A DNA stretch of 58,529 nucleotides from Ruminiclostridium sp. (GTDB lineage Bacteria > Bacillota > Clostridia > Oscillospirales > Ruminococcaceae): assembly GCA_017935365.1 (NCBI GenBank), contig JAGBHT010000006.1, positions 1 through 58,529 on the forward strand, written 5' to 3'. This document shows, piece after piece, positions 36,205-44,785 of the stretch; within the stretch, counting starts at the first letter, position 1, and each line of letters opens with the position of its first letter. The notes below the pieces were generated by a model. That model was not told the DNA's origin and did not search any database. It saw only the letters and a list, made by a program, of their open reading frames with translations. The position numbers were made by a program, and so were the translations under genes.

Positions 36205-36747
36205 TCAGCGTGCCTCGACCTTGAGCTCACCTATGTAAGGAAGATTCCTGTAAAGCTGAGCGTAATCCAGTCCATAGCCCACTACAAATACATCGTCAAC
36301 GTCAAAGCCGATATAGTCAGCCTTTATAACTTCTGATTTTCTTACCTTCTTGTTGAGAAGAGTACATACCTTTATTGACGCAGGTTCTCTTTCAAGAAAG
36401 AGATCCTTTACGAATTTAAGCGTCTTTCCGCTGTCGAGGATATCCTCAACGAGTATAATGTGCCTGCCCTTGATATCTGCGGTAATATCCTTTGTGAGCT
36501 TGAGCTCACCCGATGTTGTACCGTTTCCGTATGACTGCACCGTTACAAAGTCAAGTCTTGTGTAAAGGTCGATATTCTTCATAACGTCAGATAAGAACAT
36601 GAACGAGCCTTTAAGTATACCTATTATTGTTACTTCCTCGCCCTTATAGTCCTCGGTGATCTGTTTTCCTATCTCTTCGGCTCTTTTCATAAGCTCTTCG
36701 CTTGTGAAAAGTACTTTTTCAATATCATTGTGTATGCTTTTATCCAC
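36205..36747 (-). CDS. hpt: Hypoxanthine phosphoribosyltransferase
   Basis: 180 residues. Purine salvage enzyme converting hypoxanthine or guanine and PRPP to IMP or GMP. The PRPP-binding motif VEDILDSGKTL is complete, as are the LKGSFMF loop and the C-terminal DVFVVGYGLDY base-contact segment. The start is GTG at 36747 with GGAG upstream. It has its own promoter (36841-36869) and a perfect inverted repeat in its leader, between tilS and ftsH. Confidence 0.95.
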   Translation of the reverse strand: MDKSIHNDIEKVLFTSEELMKRAEEIGKQITEDYKGEEVTIIGILKGSFMFLSDVMKNIDLYTRLDFVTVQSYGNGTTSGELKLTKDITADIKGRHIILVEDILDSGKTLKFVKDLFLEREPASIKVCTLLNKKVRKSEVIKADYIGFDVDDVFVVGYGLDYAQLYRNLPYIGELKVEAR

Positions 36748-36787
36748 GTCTTGTTTCTCCGTCTTTTTCTTTATCGTAAATAATACA

Positions 36788-36815
36788 TCGCTTATGTTAA
36801 ATAAATGTTAAGCGA
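36788..36815. promoter_or_regulatory. Inverted repeat in the hpt leader
   Basis: TCGCTTA and TAAGCGA (7 bp, perfect) flank 14 AT-rich bases, between the promoter -10 and the hpt GTG. It could be a regulator-binding palindrome or an mRNA hairpin. Confidence 0.45.
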
Positions 36816-36840
36816 TTGGAACAAAATCCGCAATACTGCA

Positions 36841-36869
36841 ATTATAGCACGAATACCCCCGAAAAGCAA
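36841..36869 (-). promoter_or_regulatory. Internal promoter upstream of hpt
   Basis: On the minus strand TTGCTT (36869-36864), 17 bases, TATAAT (36846-36841), in the 154-base gap after tilS. Confidence 0.75.
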
Positions 36870-36901
36870 CGGTGATAATCACTTTTAAGCTGTTTATCAC
36901 A

Positions 36902-37876
36902 TTAATTTCGTCTGAATTTCTCACGGTCCGTAATAACAAACAGCTTTTTCTTTCTTATCATCACAAATTTGAACTGACACGGATTTATTTTTCCCTGTCT
37001 TGCCCTTATAATTCCGACACAGCTTTCGACCGCTTTCATATTAAGCGGTATATCGTTACATTTGAAAATCATCGTGACTATACGCCGCAGTATACATTCG
37101 TCGGCGGTATACAGCACATTGACGTCATACTTATCATCTGCCGTATGCGCCTTTTCCATAAGCTCAGAAGCGATTTTATCAAGATATCTGTCATCGTCCG
37201 ATACCGACTGCGACAGTCTGCTTATTGCGCTGAAAAGCGCGGGATTTATTTCTTTCAGCAGCGGCACGACCTTATGCCTTATCTTGTTTCTGGTATAGTC
37301 GTCCGACAGATTTGTGCTGTCGGTGACGTAATCAAGTGAATTTTCCGTGCAGTACCCCTCAATATCTTCACGGGTATTGTACAACAGCGGACGGATTATA
37401 TTGTCGCGCTTTGCGGGTATTCCGCATACGCCCGACAGGGCAGTGCCGCGGGTGATATTTATAAGCATGGTTTCGCAGTTGTCCGACGCTGTATGTGCGG
37501 TGGCTATCAGCTTGCCTTGGCTTATACTTTCAAAAAATTCATATCTCAGCCGTCTTGCACATTCTTCAAGGCTGTCGTGCTTCTGCCTGAGGTCGTTTAC
37601 CTTAATGCTTGCCACATAAAGCGGAATATCGAGAAATCTGCACATTCTGCGTACAAACCTCTCGTCGCCGTCGCTCTCCTCGCCGCGCAGATTGTGGTTG
37701 ACGTGGCAGGCGGCAAGCGAAAATCCGAGTTCACTCTTCAGCGAATAGAGTACATACAGCAAAGCGACGCTGTCTGCGCCGCCGCTTACCGCCGCAATTA
37801 CAGTATCGCCCTTATTTATCATCGAATACCGTTCTATTGTATTTTTAACGGAATTTTTCAAATTACTGCTCGGCAT
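36902..37876 (-). CDS. tilS: TilS, tRNA(Ile) lysidine synthetase
   Basis: N-type PP-loop ATPase that converts C34 of tRNA-Ile(CAU) to lysidine, essential for AUA decoding. The PP-loop is AVSGGADSVALLYVL, followed by CHVNHNLRGEESDGDE and TAHTASDN. About 324 residues, on the short side; the C-terminal domain is reduced compared with Bacillus. I place the start at the ATG at 37876 (MPSSNLKN). Upstream in-frame ATGs at 37882 and 37891 are also possible. It overlaps the end of dnaB. Confidence 0.93.
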   Translation of the reverse strand: MPSSNLKNSVKNTIERYSMINKGDTVIAAVSGGADSVALLYVLYSLKSELGFSLAACHVNHNLRGEESDGDERFVRRMCRFLDIPLYVASIKVNDLRQKHDSLEECARRLRYEFFESISQGKLIATAHTASDNCETMLINITRGTALSGVCGIPAKRDNIIRPLLYNTREDIEGYCTENSLDYVTDSTNLSDDYTRNKIRHKVVPLLKEINPALFSAISRLSQSVSDDDRYLDKIASELMEKAHTADDKYDVNVLYTADECILRRIVTMIFKCNDIPLNMKAVESCVGIIRARQGKINPCQFKFVMIRKKKLFVITDREKFRRN

Positions 37877-39215
37877 GGACATACTCCACATCTGTAAATC
37901 TTGTGTACTGACCGTCCCATATCATATTTACATCGTTTGTTTCGCCGTGACGGTTCTTTGCAACTATACACTTGCAGGCTCTCTGATCCTCAGCTTCTTT
38001 ATTATAGTAGCTGTCACGGTACAGGAACAGAACTATATCAGCGTCCTGCTCGATAGAACCTGAGTCACGCAGGTCTGACAGCATAGGACGCTTGTCGTCC
38101 TTCTTTTCTGCCGAACGCGCAAGCTGTGACAGTACTATTATCGGAACGTTGAGTTCCTTTGCCATTATCTTGAGGTTTCGCGTCATTTCCGAGATCTCGT
38201 TTACACGGTTGAGGTCCCTTCTGCCCGATGAAATAAGCTGTAAATAGTCTATTACTATAAGTCCGAGATTCTCGACACGGCGCAGTTTTGCTTTCATTTC
38301 ATTGACCGTTATCGCCGAGCTGTCGTCGATATAGATATTCATATTTGACAGCACGAATGCCGCGTCGGCAAGGTTTCTCCACTGTGCAGGGTCAAAACGA
38401 CCCGTTGACATAAGCTCGCTCGAAATCCTGCCCTCCGAGGACAGCATACGTTTTACAAGCTGTTCCTTTGACATTTCGAGGTTGAATACACACACTGTTT
38501 TATCAGGGTGATATTTTGCAACGTTTGTCGCCATATTCATGGCAAACGACGTTTTACCCATACCGGGACGTGCCGCAACTATCAGCAGGTCCGATTTATT
38601 CAGTCCGTGTATGTACTTGTCAAGTGACGGAAAGCCCGATTTCAGTCCCTGTATACCCTGCTTGTCGGGGTTTGCACAAAGTTCCGACAGTTCGTTCAGT
38701 ATTTCTACAACTATGCCGTTCAGCTTTGTAAGACCTTTTACCTGGTTTTCGTTTCGTACCTCGTATATTCTCTTTTCGGCAAGCTCAAGCAGTGTGGAAG
38801 TTTCCGCCTGTCCCTCGTTTGCGTTTTCGAGAATATCCCCGGCAATGCTTATAAGAAGCCGTCTTGTGTACTTATCCTCGACTATCTCGATATATCTGTC
38901 AATGCTAGATATGCTCGGGACGGTTTCCATAAGCTTTACAAGATATGTGCGGCCCTCCTCCTGCGACTCAAAGACGTTCTGCTTCATGCAGTTTTCGAGC
39001 ACGGTTACCACGTCTATGCTGTCGCTTGCGGCAAACATCTGCGTCATAACAGTGTATATGTCGCTGTGCATTTTTACATAGAAATGTTCAGGGTGCAGTT
39101 TTGCCGATGCCTTAGGCATATTCGCATTGCCGTCAAGCAGTATAGCGCCGAGAACGGACTGCTCTGCGTCAAGACTGTACGGGAGATTTGCCCCCGTAAG
39201 CTCAATATCAGCCAT
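37863..39215 (-). CDS. dnaB: DnaB, replicative DNA helicase
   Basis: 450 residues. An N-terminal primase-interacting domain starts LPYSLDAEQSVLGAILLD, then the RecA-like helicase core with Walker A ARPGMGKTS, VFNLEMSKEQL, LIVIDYLQLI and SQLARSAEKKDDKRP. Hexameric 5'-3' helicase that loads with DnaC/DnaI-type helpers. The start ATG shares one base with the rplI stop (TAATG), so translation is coupled. The rplI-dnaB link is standard in Firmicutes. Confidence 0.96.
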   Translation of the reverse strand: MADIELTGANLPYSLDAEQSVLGAILLDGNANMPKASAKLHPEHFYVKMHSDIYTVMTQMFAASDSIDVVTVLENCMKQNVFESQEEGRTYLVKLMETVPSISSIDRYIEIVEDKYTRRLLISIAGDILENANEGQAETSTLLELAEKRIYEVRNENQVKGLTKLNGIVVEILNELSELCANPDKQGIQGLKSGFPSLDKYIHGLNKSDLLIVAARPGMGKTSFAMNMATNVAKYHPDKTVCVFNLEMSKEQLVKRMLSSEGRISSELMSTGRFDPAQWRNLADAAFVLSNMNIYIDDSSAITVNEMKAKLRRVENLGLIVIDYLQLISSGRRDLNRVNEISEMTRNLKIMAKELNVPIIVLSQLARSAEKKDDKRPMLSDLRDSGSIEQDADIVLFLYRDSYYNKEAEDQRACKCIVAKNRHGETNDVNMIWDGQYTRFTDVEYVHAEQ

Positions 39216-39661
39216 TATTCTTCCTCAACCTTTACGCTGAACTGTGCAACGATACCCGTAAACAGTCTTGCTTCTGCGCTGAAAGTGCCGAATGACTTGA
39301 TATCGCTCTTTGTTACTATCTTTCTCTTGTCAACGTCAAAGCCGAAATCACGCTTGATAAGCGCGCTTATATCCTTACCTGTGACAGAGCCGAACAGCTT
39401 TCCGCCTTGACCTGCCTTAGCCTTGAATGTAAGTACCTTGCCGTCGATTGTTTCCTTTATCTTCTTTGCGTTGGCAGCTTCTACATCAAGCTTGTGCTGT
39501 GCGGAAGCCTTCTGACCTTCAAGGTGGTTAAGGTTCTCGTTTGTAGCCTCGACCGCAAGACCTTTCTTGATAAGGCAGTTTCTTGCGTATGCGTCCTTGA
39601 CTTCCTTGACCTCGCCCTTCTTGCCTGAGCCTGCCACGTCCTGTGTGAAAATTACCTTCAT
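39215..39661 (-). CDS. rplI: Ribosomal protein bL9
   Basis: 148 residues. It begins [36 protein letters not shown], the bL9 N-terminal domain and signature, then a long connecting helix ([20 protein letters not shown]) and the C-terminal RNA-binding domain. It binds 23S rRNA near the L1 stalk. It is 19 bases from gdpP. Confidence 0.96.
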   Translation of the reverse strand: MKVIFTQDVAGSGKKGEVKEVKDAYARNCLIKKGLAVEATNENLNHLEGQKASAQHKLDVEAANAKKIKETIDGKVLTFKAKAGQGGKLFGSVTGKDISALIKRDFGFDVDKRKIVTKSDIKSFGTFSAEARLFTGIVAQFSVKVEEE

Positions 39662-39679
39662 ATTATATCGTCCTTTCTT

Positions 39680-41692
39680 TTAACTGCGCTGTGCAGTCTT
39701 GTTATCGTTTGAATTTACCTTTATAAGGCTTAAATAGTAATCGTCAATTGATTTTTTCAGCACTTCAAGCGCTTCGCTAAGTGTTTCGTTTTTCAGCTGT
39801 GCGCCTGCCATAGTCTGATGACCGCCGCCGCCCAGAGCTTCCATTATAAGCTGGACGTTCAGGTTGCCCATACTTCTTGCGCTTATCGATATCTCGTTGC
39901 TCATTGTCTTGTACAGCACGAACGACGCGTCAACATTCTTGATAGTCAGCAGTTCGTCCGCCGCCTGTGGAGCAACGATCCTGAGGTCGTCCGCATAGAA
40001 GTCGCACGGAGCTATAGCGCACTTGCGGTATAGCTCCGCTTCCGCTACTATCTGTGTCTTTCTTTTGTAGCTGTCTATAGAGCTTGAGAACATCTTCTTT
40101 ACGGTTATCGTATCCGCACCCATCTTACGCAGTACAGCCGCCGCTTCAAATGTTCTGACGCCTGTTTTCATAACGAAATTCTTTGTGTCAAGCATAATAC
40201 CTGCAAGCAGGCATTCAGCCTGTACAGCCCTCAGCTTTCCTGCCTCGCCGAAATACTGTATCAGCTCCGTTACCATTTCAGACGCGGAAGACGCATACGG
40301 CTCGTGGTGGAATATGACAGCATTGTCTATGTAGTTTACCATCTTCCTGTGGTGGTCGATGACAACTACCTTCTTTGCCTTTTCGTAAAGCTCCTTGCTC
40401 TCGATTATCAGCGGATTGTGTGTGTCACAGATGATCAGCAGTGAGTTATCTGTGAGTTCTTCGATAGCGTCCGCAGGCTCTCTGAACAGCGGTTCTTCTC
40501 CGTCAACGTGAGGAAATCTGTCGATAAGTACCTTTGCGAGAGAAGTGTTGTAGTCGCATACTGCCCAGGCACTCTTACCGAGATTTCTTATCGCACAGGT
40601 AAGACCGACAGACGAGCCTACGCTGTCAAGGTCGCTGTACTTGTGACCCATTATAAATATCTTATCTGCATTGTCAACAAGCTCAAGCAGTGAGTTTGCG
40701 ATAATTCGTGTCTTTACCTTTGTATGGCGTTCAACACCCTTTGAAACACCGCCGTAGAACTCAAATCCGTTGTCAGTCTTTACAGCTGCCTGGTCGCCGC
40801 CTCGTCCGAGTGCCATTTCAAGCGCCTGTCGTGCAAACTGTTCGCTTTCTTTAAGCGTCTTGCCGGTTCTGCCTATACCTATCGACATTGTGACATTGAG
40901 CCTGTCGTTTACGAATATTTCTCTTGCCTTGTCTAGAATTTCGACCTTATTACGCAATATCTCCTGCAAGTGTCTTTCTTCGATAACGGCGATGAATCTG
41001 TCCGATGCGTTCTTTCTGAGTACGCCTGTCGTCTGTCCCGCAAAATCTTCAAGAAGCTTGTCTATCTGTACGGAAACGTGAGCTTTTTCACTTTCAAGAC
41101 AACCGCTTATAAGCTCTTCATAGCCGTCCACCATAAACAGTATGACAACGGGCTGTGAAAGCTTTTTCTCGGTTTCAAGTGCTGTAATGTCGGTGATATT
41201 CTTGAAGAACAGCAAGGTCAGCTCCTTTGCTTCTTCTTCATCAGGAACTCTTGCAAACACCTGATATACGCTGTCCTTATATGTTATCGTAACACCGTTG
41301 TCGGTGAAAAAATCAGCCGCAGGTATATCCGTGATATCTGACAGTTCCTTGCCGTACTCGCAACATTCGGGAAACTCCTCGGTGAACTTTCCGTTTGTCC
41401 ATACTATTCTTCCCGCACTGTCGATGATCACGGCAGACATCGGGAAGTTATGCACCGACATATGCATCTTTGCTTCAAGTTCATCGTCTATTCGTGCATA
41501 GTACTGGAAAGTCTTTCTTGTTACCTGTATAAGCTTACCGACAGCAAAGCCGCCGATAAGAACAACAAACGGCGCAGACAGCCAGAATACATTTATATCC
41601 TTTGTGTATATATAGCCCTGCATTATCACCAGTGCGATAACCAGTGCCGAAACCGATATGACAAGTCCGCCGTCACGATAAAAATTCTTCAC
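39680..41692 (-). CDS. gdpP: GdpP (YybT), membrane c-di-AMP phosphodiesterase
   Basis: 670 residues. Two N-terminal membrane helices are followed by a PAS-like domain (VIIDSAGRIVW), a degenerate GGDEF domain and a DHH/DHHA1 phosphodiesterase with GHKYSDLDSVGSS, IDHHRK and GGGGHQTMAGAQL. It hydrolyses c-di-AMP to pApA, setting potassium and wall homeostasis. The start is GTG at 41692, preceded by a strong AAAGGAGG. It is 27 bases after rnj, and rnj-gdpP-rplI-dnaB read as one operon. Confidence 0.94.
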   Translation of the reverse strand: MKNFYRDGGLVISVSALVIALVIMQGYIYTKDINVFWLSAPFVVLIGGFAVGKLIQVTRKTFQYYARIDDELEAKMHMSVHNFPMSAVIIDSAGRIVWTNGKFTEEFPECCEYGKELSDITDIPAADFFTDNGVTITYKDSVYQVFARVPDEEEAKELTLLFFKNITDITALETEKKLSQPVVILFMVDGYEELISGCLESEKAHVSVQIDKLLEDFAGQTTGVLRKNASDRFIAVIEERHLQEILRNKVEILDKAREIFVNDRLNVTMSIGIGRTGKTLKESEQFARQALEMALGRGGDQAAVKTDNGFEFYGGVSKGVERHTKVKTRIIANSLLELVDNADKIFIMGHKYSDLDSVGSSVGLTCAIRNLGKSAWAVCDYNTSLAKVLIDRFPHVDGEEPLFREPADAIEELTDNSLLIICDTHNPLIIESKELYEKAKKVVVIDHHRKMVNYIDNAVIFHHEPYASSASEMVTELIQYFGEAGKLRAVQAECLLAGIMLDTKNFVMKTGVRTFEAAAVLRKMGADTITVKKMFSSSIDSYKRKTQIVAEAELYRKCAIAPCDFYADDLRIVAPQAADELLTIKNVDASFVLYKTMSNEISISARSMGNLNVQLIMEALGGGGHQTMAGAQLKNETLSEALEVLKKSIDDYYLSLIKVNSNDNKTAQRS

Positions 41693-41719
41693 TTTCCGCG
41701 CCTCCTTTGCTTTTTACGA

Positions 41720-43861
41720 TTATACTTCCATTATAATAGGCAGTATCATGGGACTTCTCTTTGTCTTCTGGAATATGAAGTTGCCGAGTTCGTCCCTTAC
41801 GTTTGACTTTATATTGCCCCACTCACGGATATTTCTGTCCGCACAGGTCTGGAGCGTCTTCTTTACAAGCTGTTTAGCCTCGTCCATAAGCTCCTCGGAT
41901 TCTCTTACATAAACAAATCCTCTTGATACTATATCGGGGCCTGCCGCTACTGTACCCGTTTCACGGTTGATAGTGGTCACAACCACGATAAGACCGTCCT
42001 CGGACAGATGCTTTCTGTCACGCAGTACGACTGAGCCGACATCGCCGACACCAAGACCGTCGACAAGCACTCTGCCTGCGGGCACCTGACCGACAATTTT
42101 CATCTCGACGCTGTCTGTTTCAACTACCTGACCGATATTCAGCAGGAATATATTTTCTTCGGGTATGCCCATCTTTATTGCAAGACCCTCGTGCTTTTTC
42201 ATATGCTTGTATTCGCCGTGGATCGGAATAAAGAATTTAGGTTTTGTCAGCGCAAGCATCATCTTGAGTTCGTCCTGGCAGGCATGACCCGAAACGTGAA
42301 CCTCGTACATAGCCTCGTATACGACTTCAGCACCCTGCTTCATCAGCTCGTTTACAAGCTTTCCGACAAACTTCTCGTTGCCGGGTATCGGAGTAGCCGA
42401 TATGATGATAAGGTCATTGGGCGTGATCGATACCTGTCTGTGATCGCCGGACGACATTCTTGACAGTGCCGAGAGAGGTTCGCCCTGGCTTCCCGTTGTG
42501 ATAATTACCATCTTTTCGGGCGGATACTTGTTTACATCTTCTATATCTACAAGCATACCCTGTGGTACCTTGATATAATTGAGTTCGATCGCGGTAGTAA
42601 GCACGTTGAGCATACTTCTGCCTGAAACGGCAACCTTTCTGCCCCATGCCTCCGCATTGTTTATGATCTGCTGTATTCTGTGAATGTTTGACGAGAATGT
42701 GGCAACAATAATTCTCTTGCCCTCAGCTCCCGCAAACAGGCTCTTGAAGCTCTCTCCGACTTTTCTTTCGGTCGCCGTGTAACCGGGACGTTCTGCGTTT
42801 GTACTCTCGGACAGAAGCGCAAGAACGCCCTTGTTTCCGAGTTCGCCGAAACGTGCAAGGTCGATAATTCCGCCCTCGATAGGTGTATAGTCAACCTTGA
42901 AGTCGCCCGTATGCACTATAACGCCGGCAGGTGTATGGACCGCCATTGCGCAGGCGTCGGGGATAGAGTGATTTACTCTGATAAATTCAACGCTCATACA
43001 GCCCATTCTTACATTCTGACGGGGTACGACAACGTTCAGCGAGCACTGTGACAGAATGCCGTGCTCACGGAGTTTGCCCTCTACAAGTCCGAGGGTAAGC
43101 CTTGTACCGTAAACGGGTACGTTTATCTTTTTGAGGAAGTAGGGCAGTGCACCGATATGGTCCTCATGACCGTGGGTGAGCACCACGCCCCTTATCTTTT
43201 CCTTGTTCTTTTCAAGGTAGGTGAAATCGGGGATAACAAGGTCAACACCGAGCATATCGTCATCGGGGAATGCAAGTCCGCAGTCAATGATGAAAATATC
43301 GTTACAGCACTCATAAACGTAAATGTTCTTGCCTATCTCATTCACACCGCCGAGCGACATGATCCTTACAGGTGTTTTTCTGCTGTCTTTCTTGTCGTCC
43401 TCGGCAAAGAAAGAGGGATATTCCTGCTTTCTTGTTTCCTGTTTGTTGTCGTTCTTGACTGAGTGAGGTCTGTTGTCGGTGAGAACAGGCTTCTTGTTGC
43501 TCTTGTTATCGGTAAGAACAAGCTTCTTTTCGTTTTGTCTGTTGTCTGTCAGCACGGGTTTCTTTTCGCTTTTTCTGTTGTCTGTCAGTACAGGCTTTTT
43601 ACCGCTTTGTCTGCTGTCGGTAAGAACCGGCTTTCTGTCTGTAAGCACAGGACCTCTTTTATCGGTAAGCACCTTCTTGCCGCCCGTTACAGGTTTTGTG
43701 TTTCTAATCGCGTCACTTTCCTGGTTTTCGGGCGCATTCCTGTCGGTAAGCTTGAACTGCTTTGCAAAAGGGTTCTTCTTACGCTTTGAGTAAGGCTTCG
43801 GATTTTTAGGCTTTATGCTTTCCGTTGCTGTCAATAAGTTTTTTGAGTCAATAATTCCCAT
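41720..43861 (-). CDS. rnj: Ribonuclease J with repeat-rich N-terminal extension
   Basis: 713 residues. From about residue 162 (PVRIMSLGGVNEIGKN) it is a standard RNase J: metallo-beta-lactamase motif LTHGHEDHIGALPYF, the beta-CASP insert, the metal-binding HVSGHA, and the C-terminal dimer domain. RNase J is the main 5'-3' exonuclease and endonuclease of mRNA decay in Gram-positives. The first 160 residues are an unusual basic, disordered extension containing seven VLTD units, mostly KPVLTDNR. Core RNase J is usually near 555 residues. The ATG is preceded by GGAAGGA, partly inside a hairpin, and by a long leader. Confidence 0.93.
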   Translation of the reverse strand: MGIIDSKNLLTATESIKPKNPKPYSKRKKNPFAKQFKLTDRNAPENQESDAIRNTKPVTGGKKVLTDKRGPVLTDRKPVLTDSRQSGKKPVLTDNRKSEKKPVLTDNRQNEKKLVLTDNKSNKKPVLTDNRPHSVKNDNKQETRKQEYPSFFAEDDKKDSRKTPVRIMSLGGVNEIGKNIYVYECCNDIFIIDCGLAFPDDDMLGVDLVIPDFTYLEKNKEKIRGVVLTHGHEDHIGALPYFLKKINVPVYGTRLTLGLVEGKLREHGILSQCSLNVVVPRQNVRMGCMSVEFIRVNHSIPDACAMAVHTPAGVIVHTGDFKVDYTPIEGGIIDLARFGELGNKGVLALLSESTNAERPGYTATERKVGESFKSLFAGAEGKRIIVATFSSNIHRIQQIINNAEAWGRKVAVSGRSMLNVLTTAIELNYIKVPQGMLVDIEDVNKYPPEKMVIITTGSQGEPLSALSRMSSGDHRQVSITPNDLIIISATPIPGNEKFVGKLVNELMKQGAEVVYEAMYEVHVSGHACQDELKMMLALTKPKFFIPIHGEYKHMKKHEGLAIKMGIPEENIFLLNIGQVVETDSVEMKIVGQVPAGRVLVDGLGVGDVGSVVLRDRKHLSEDGLIVVVTTINRETGTVAAGPDIVSRGFVYVRESEELMDEAKQLVKKTLQTCADRNIREWGNIKSNVRDELGNFIFQKTKRSPMILPIIMEV
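43478..43672 (-). repeat. Short coding tandem repeat in the rnj 5' region
   Basis: About 190 bases encode seven VLTD-containing units (residues about 64-127), spaced 7 to 12 residues apart and separated by K/R/S/N linkers. The units vary at the DNA level, so slippage-driven copy-number change is possible but they are not perfect copies. Confidence 0.8.
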
Positions 43862-43877
43862 TTAAAAATACCATTCC

Positions 43878-43923
43878 TTCCGTCGGACGCTTATATCTTA
43901 TGTACACGTCCTTACAGACGGAA
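43878..43923 (-). promoter_or_regulatory. Hairpin abutting the rnj ribosome binding site
   Basis: TTCCGTC pairs with GACGGAA, with an inner GGACG/CGTCC stem. Its 3' arm contributes the GGAA of the GGAAGGA ribosome site, so folding could block translation of rnj. Confidence 0.55.
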
Positions 43924-44350
43924 AAGCGGCAATATATAATCTCGCCCACAAATCAGGCAGTGAATATGCTTTTATAAGCCTGCAAAGGGCATACCTTCCC
44001 CCCTTTTGAAACAAAGCAAAGCTGACCCGTAACCTTTTTAAGGTAATTTACAGGCTTTTCACTGCAAGCGGCATTGTCAATATGTCATAAGTACAGTCAG
44101 CGCGGTTTTATCTTGCGATCCATAAACCTTGAAATGCCGACTTTTCGTGCTATCGAAATTAAAATGCTGTGTCATAAGGAAAATATATAATTTCTTTAAG
44201 CCGCTTTTCCGTTATTCTTTTGTTTTATAATTTACTTAAAATAAATCCGTTATTCATTCCGCCGCGAACAATAGCCGAGTATGCCCTGAAAAACGTCACG
44301 CTGTCACCGTGTAAACGGGCGGAAAGCGGTAACTACCGCATTTAACATAT

Positions 44351-44379
44351 ATTTTACAACATAACCGCCCGAATGTCAA
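44351..44379 (-). promoter_or_regulatory. Promoter of the rnj-gdpP-rplI-dnaB operon
   Basis: On the minus strand TTGACA (44379-44374), 17 bases, TAAAAT (44356-44351). The spacer contains CGGGCGG, which is complementary to CCGCCCG at 44322-44316, forming a perfect 7-bp inverted repeat around the start of transcription. Confidence 0.75.
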
Positions 44380-44569
44380 GAACGCCTTGTACGAAAAACC
44401 GGTCACATTGTGTATTATAAAGCCGAAAATACAGTACATTTCTTATCGGAAAATTTTTTTGAATATCTGTGCCGTACATTATGACTGACGTTTATAAAAA
44501 CAGGTTTCACCACAGCGGAGCGCGTAGCATATAATAAACCGGTGAATAAATTGAAAAGGGGTATATGTT

Positions 44570-44785
44570 ATGTATTTCATTGTACTGCGCTCGGCTACTG
44601 CCGCTGAGAAGGCGCGACGCATTCTCGGCGGGTATAAAATATCATCGTCAATAGGAAAAATAACCACTTCAAAGGGTTGCCGTTTCGGTATCTATACCGA
44701 ACACGACCCCGACAAGACCTGCCGTCTGCTTGCGCTCGGCGGACTTGACTGCCTTGAAATAAGAAACGGCGGTGATGCTGGATGA
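44570..44785 (+). CDS. DUF3343 small protein
   Basis: 71 residues: MYFIVLRSATAAEKARRIL, then ITTSKGCRFGIYT and a C-terminal LEIRNGG. This matches DUF3343, a small putative sulfur/selenium carrier found beside cysteine desulfurase or SelD genes. A single internal cysteine in SKGCRFG is the likely carrier residue. The start follows AAAAGGGG. It overlaps the next gene by four bases (ATGA), strongly suggesting that both products act together. Confidence 0.85.
   Translation: MYFIVLRSATAAEKARRILGGYKISSSIGKITTSKGCRFGIYTEHDPDKTCRLLALGGLDCLEIRNGGDAG

Larger units (their letters stand above)
43862..44569. other. Divergent intergenic region; long structured leader of rnj
   Basis: No gene is seen in these 700 bases. 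On the minus strand the promoter at 44351-44379 would give rnj a leader of about 480 nt. It contains a GCGGT/ACCGC hairpin (44326-44339), a larger fold closed by AAGCCTG/CAGGCTT (43976-44057) with an inner ACCTT/AAGGT stem, and a hairpin at 43878-43923 next to the ribosome site. On the plus side there is no clear promoter for the DUF3343 gene. Confidence 0.55.

Noticed and set aside
43976..44057. A known riboswitch or 6S RNA in the rnj leader
   Set aside because: The stems are real but no known aptamer motifs or 6S features could be matched; described only as structure.
44075..44080. TTGACA in the middle of the rnj leader as a second promoter
   Set aside because: No acceptable -10 box lies 16-18 bases downstream on the minus strand.
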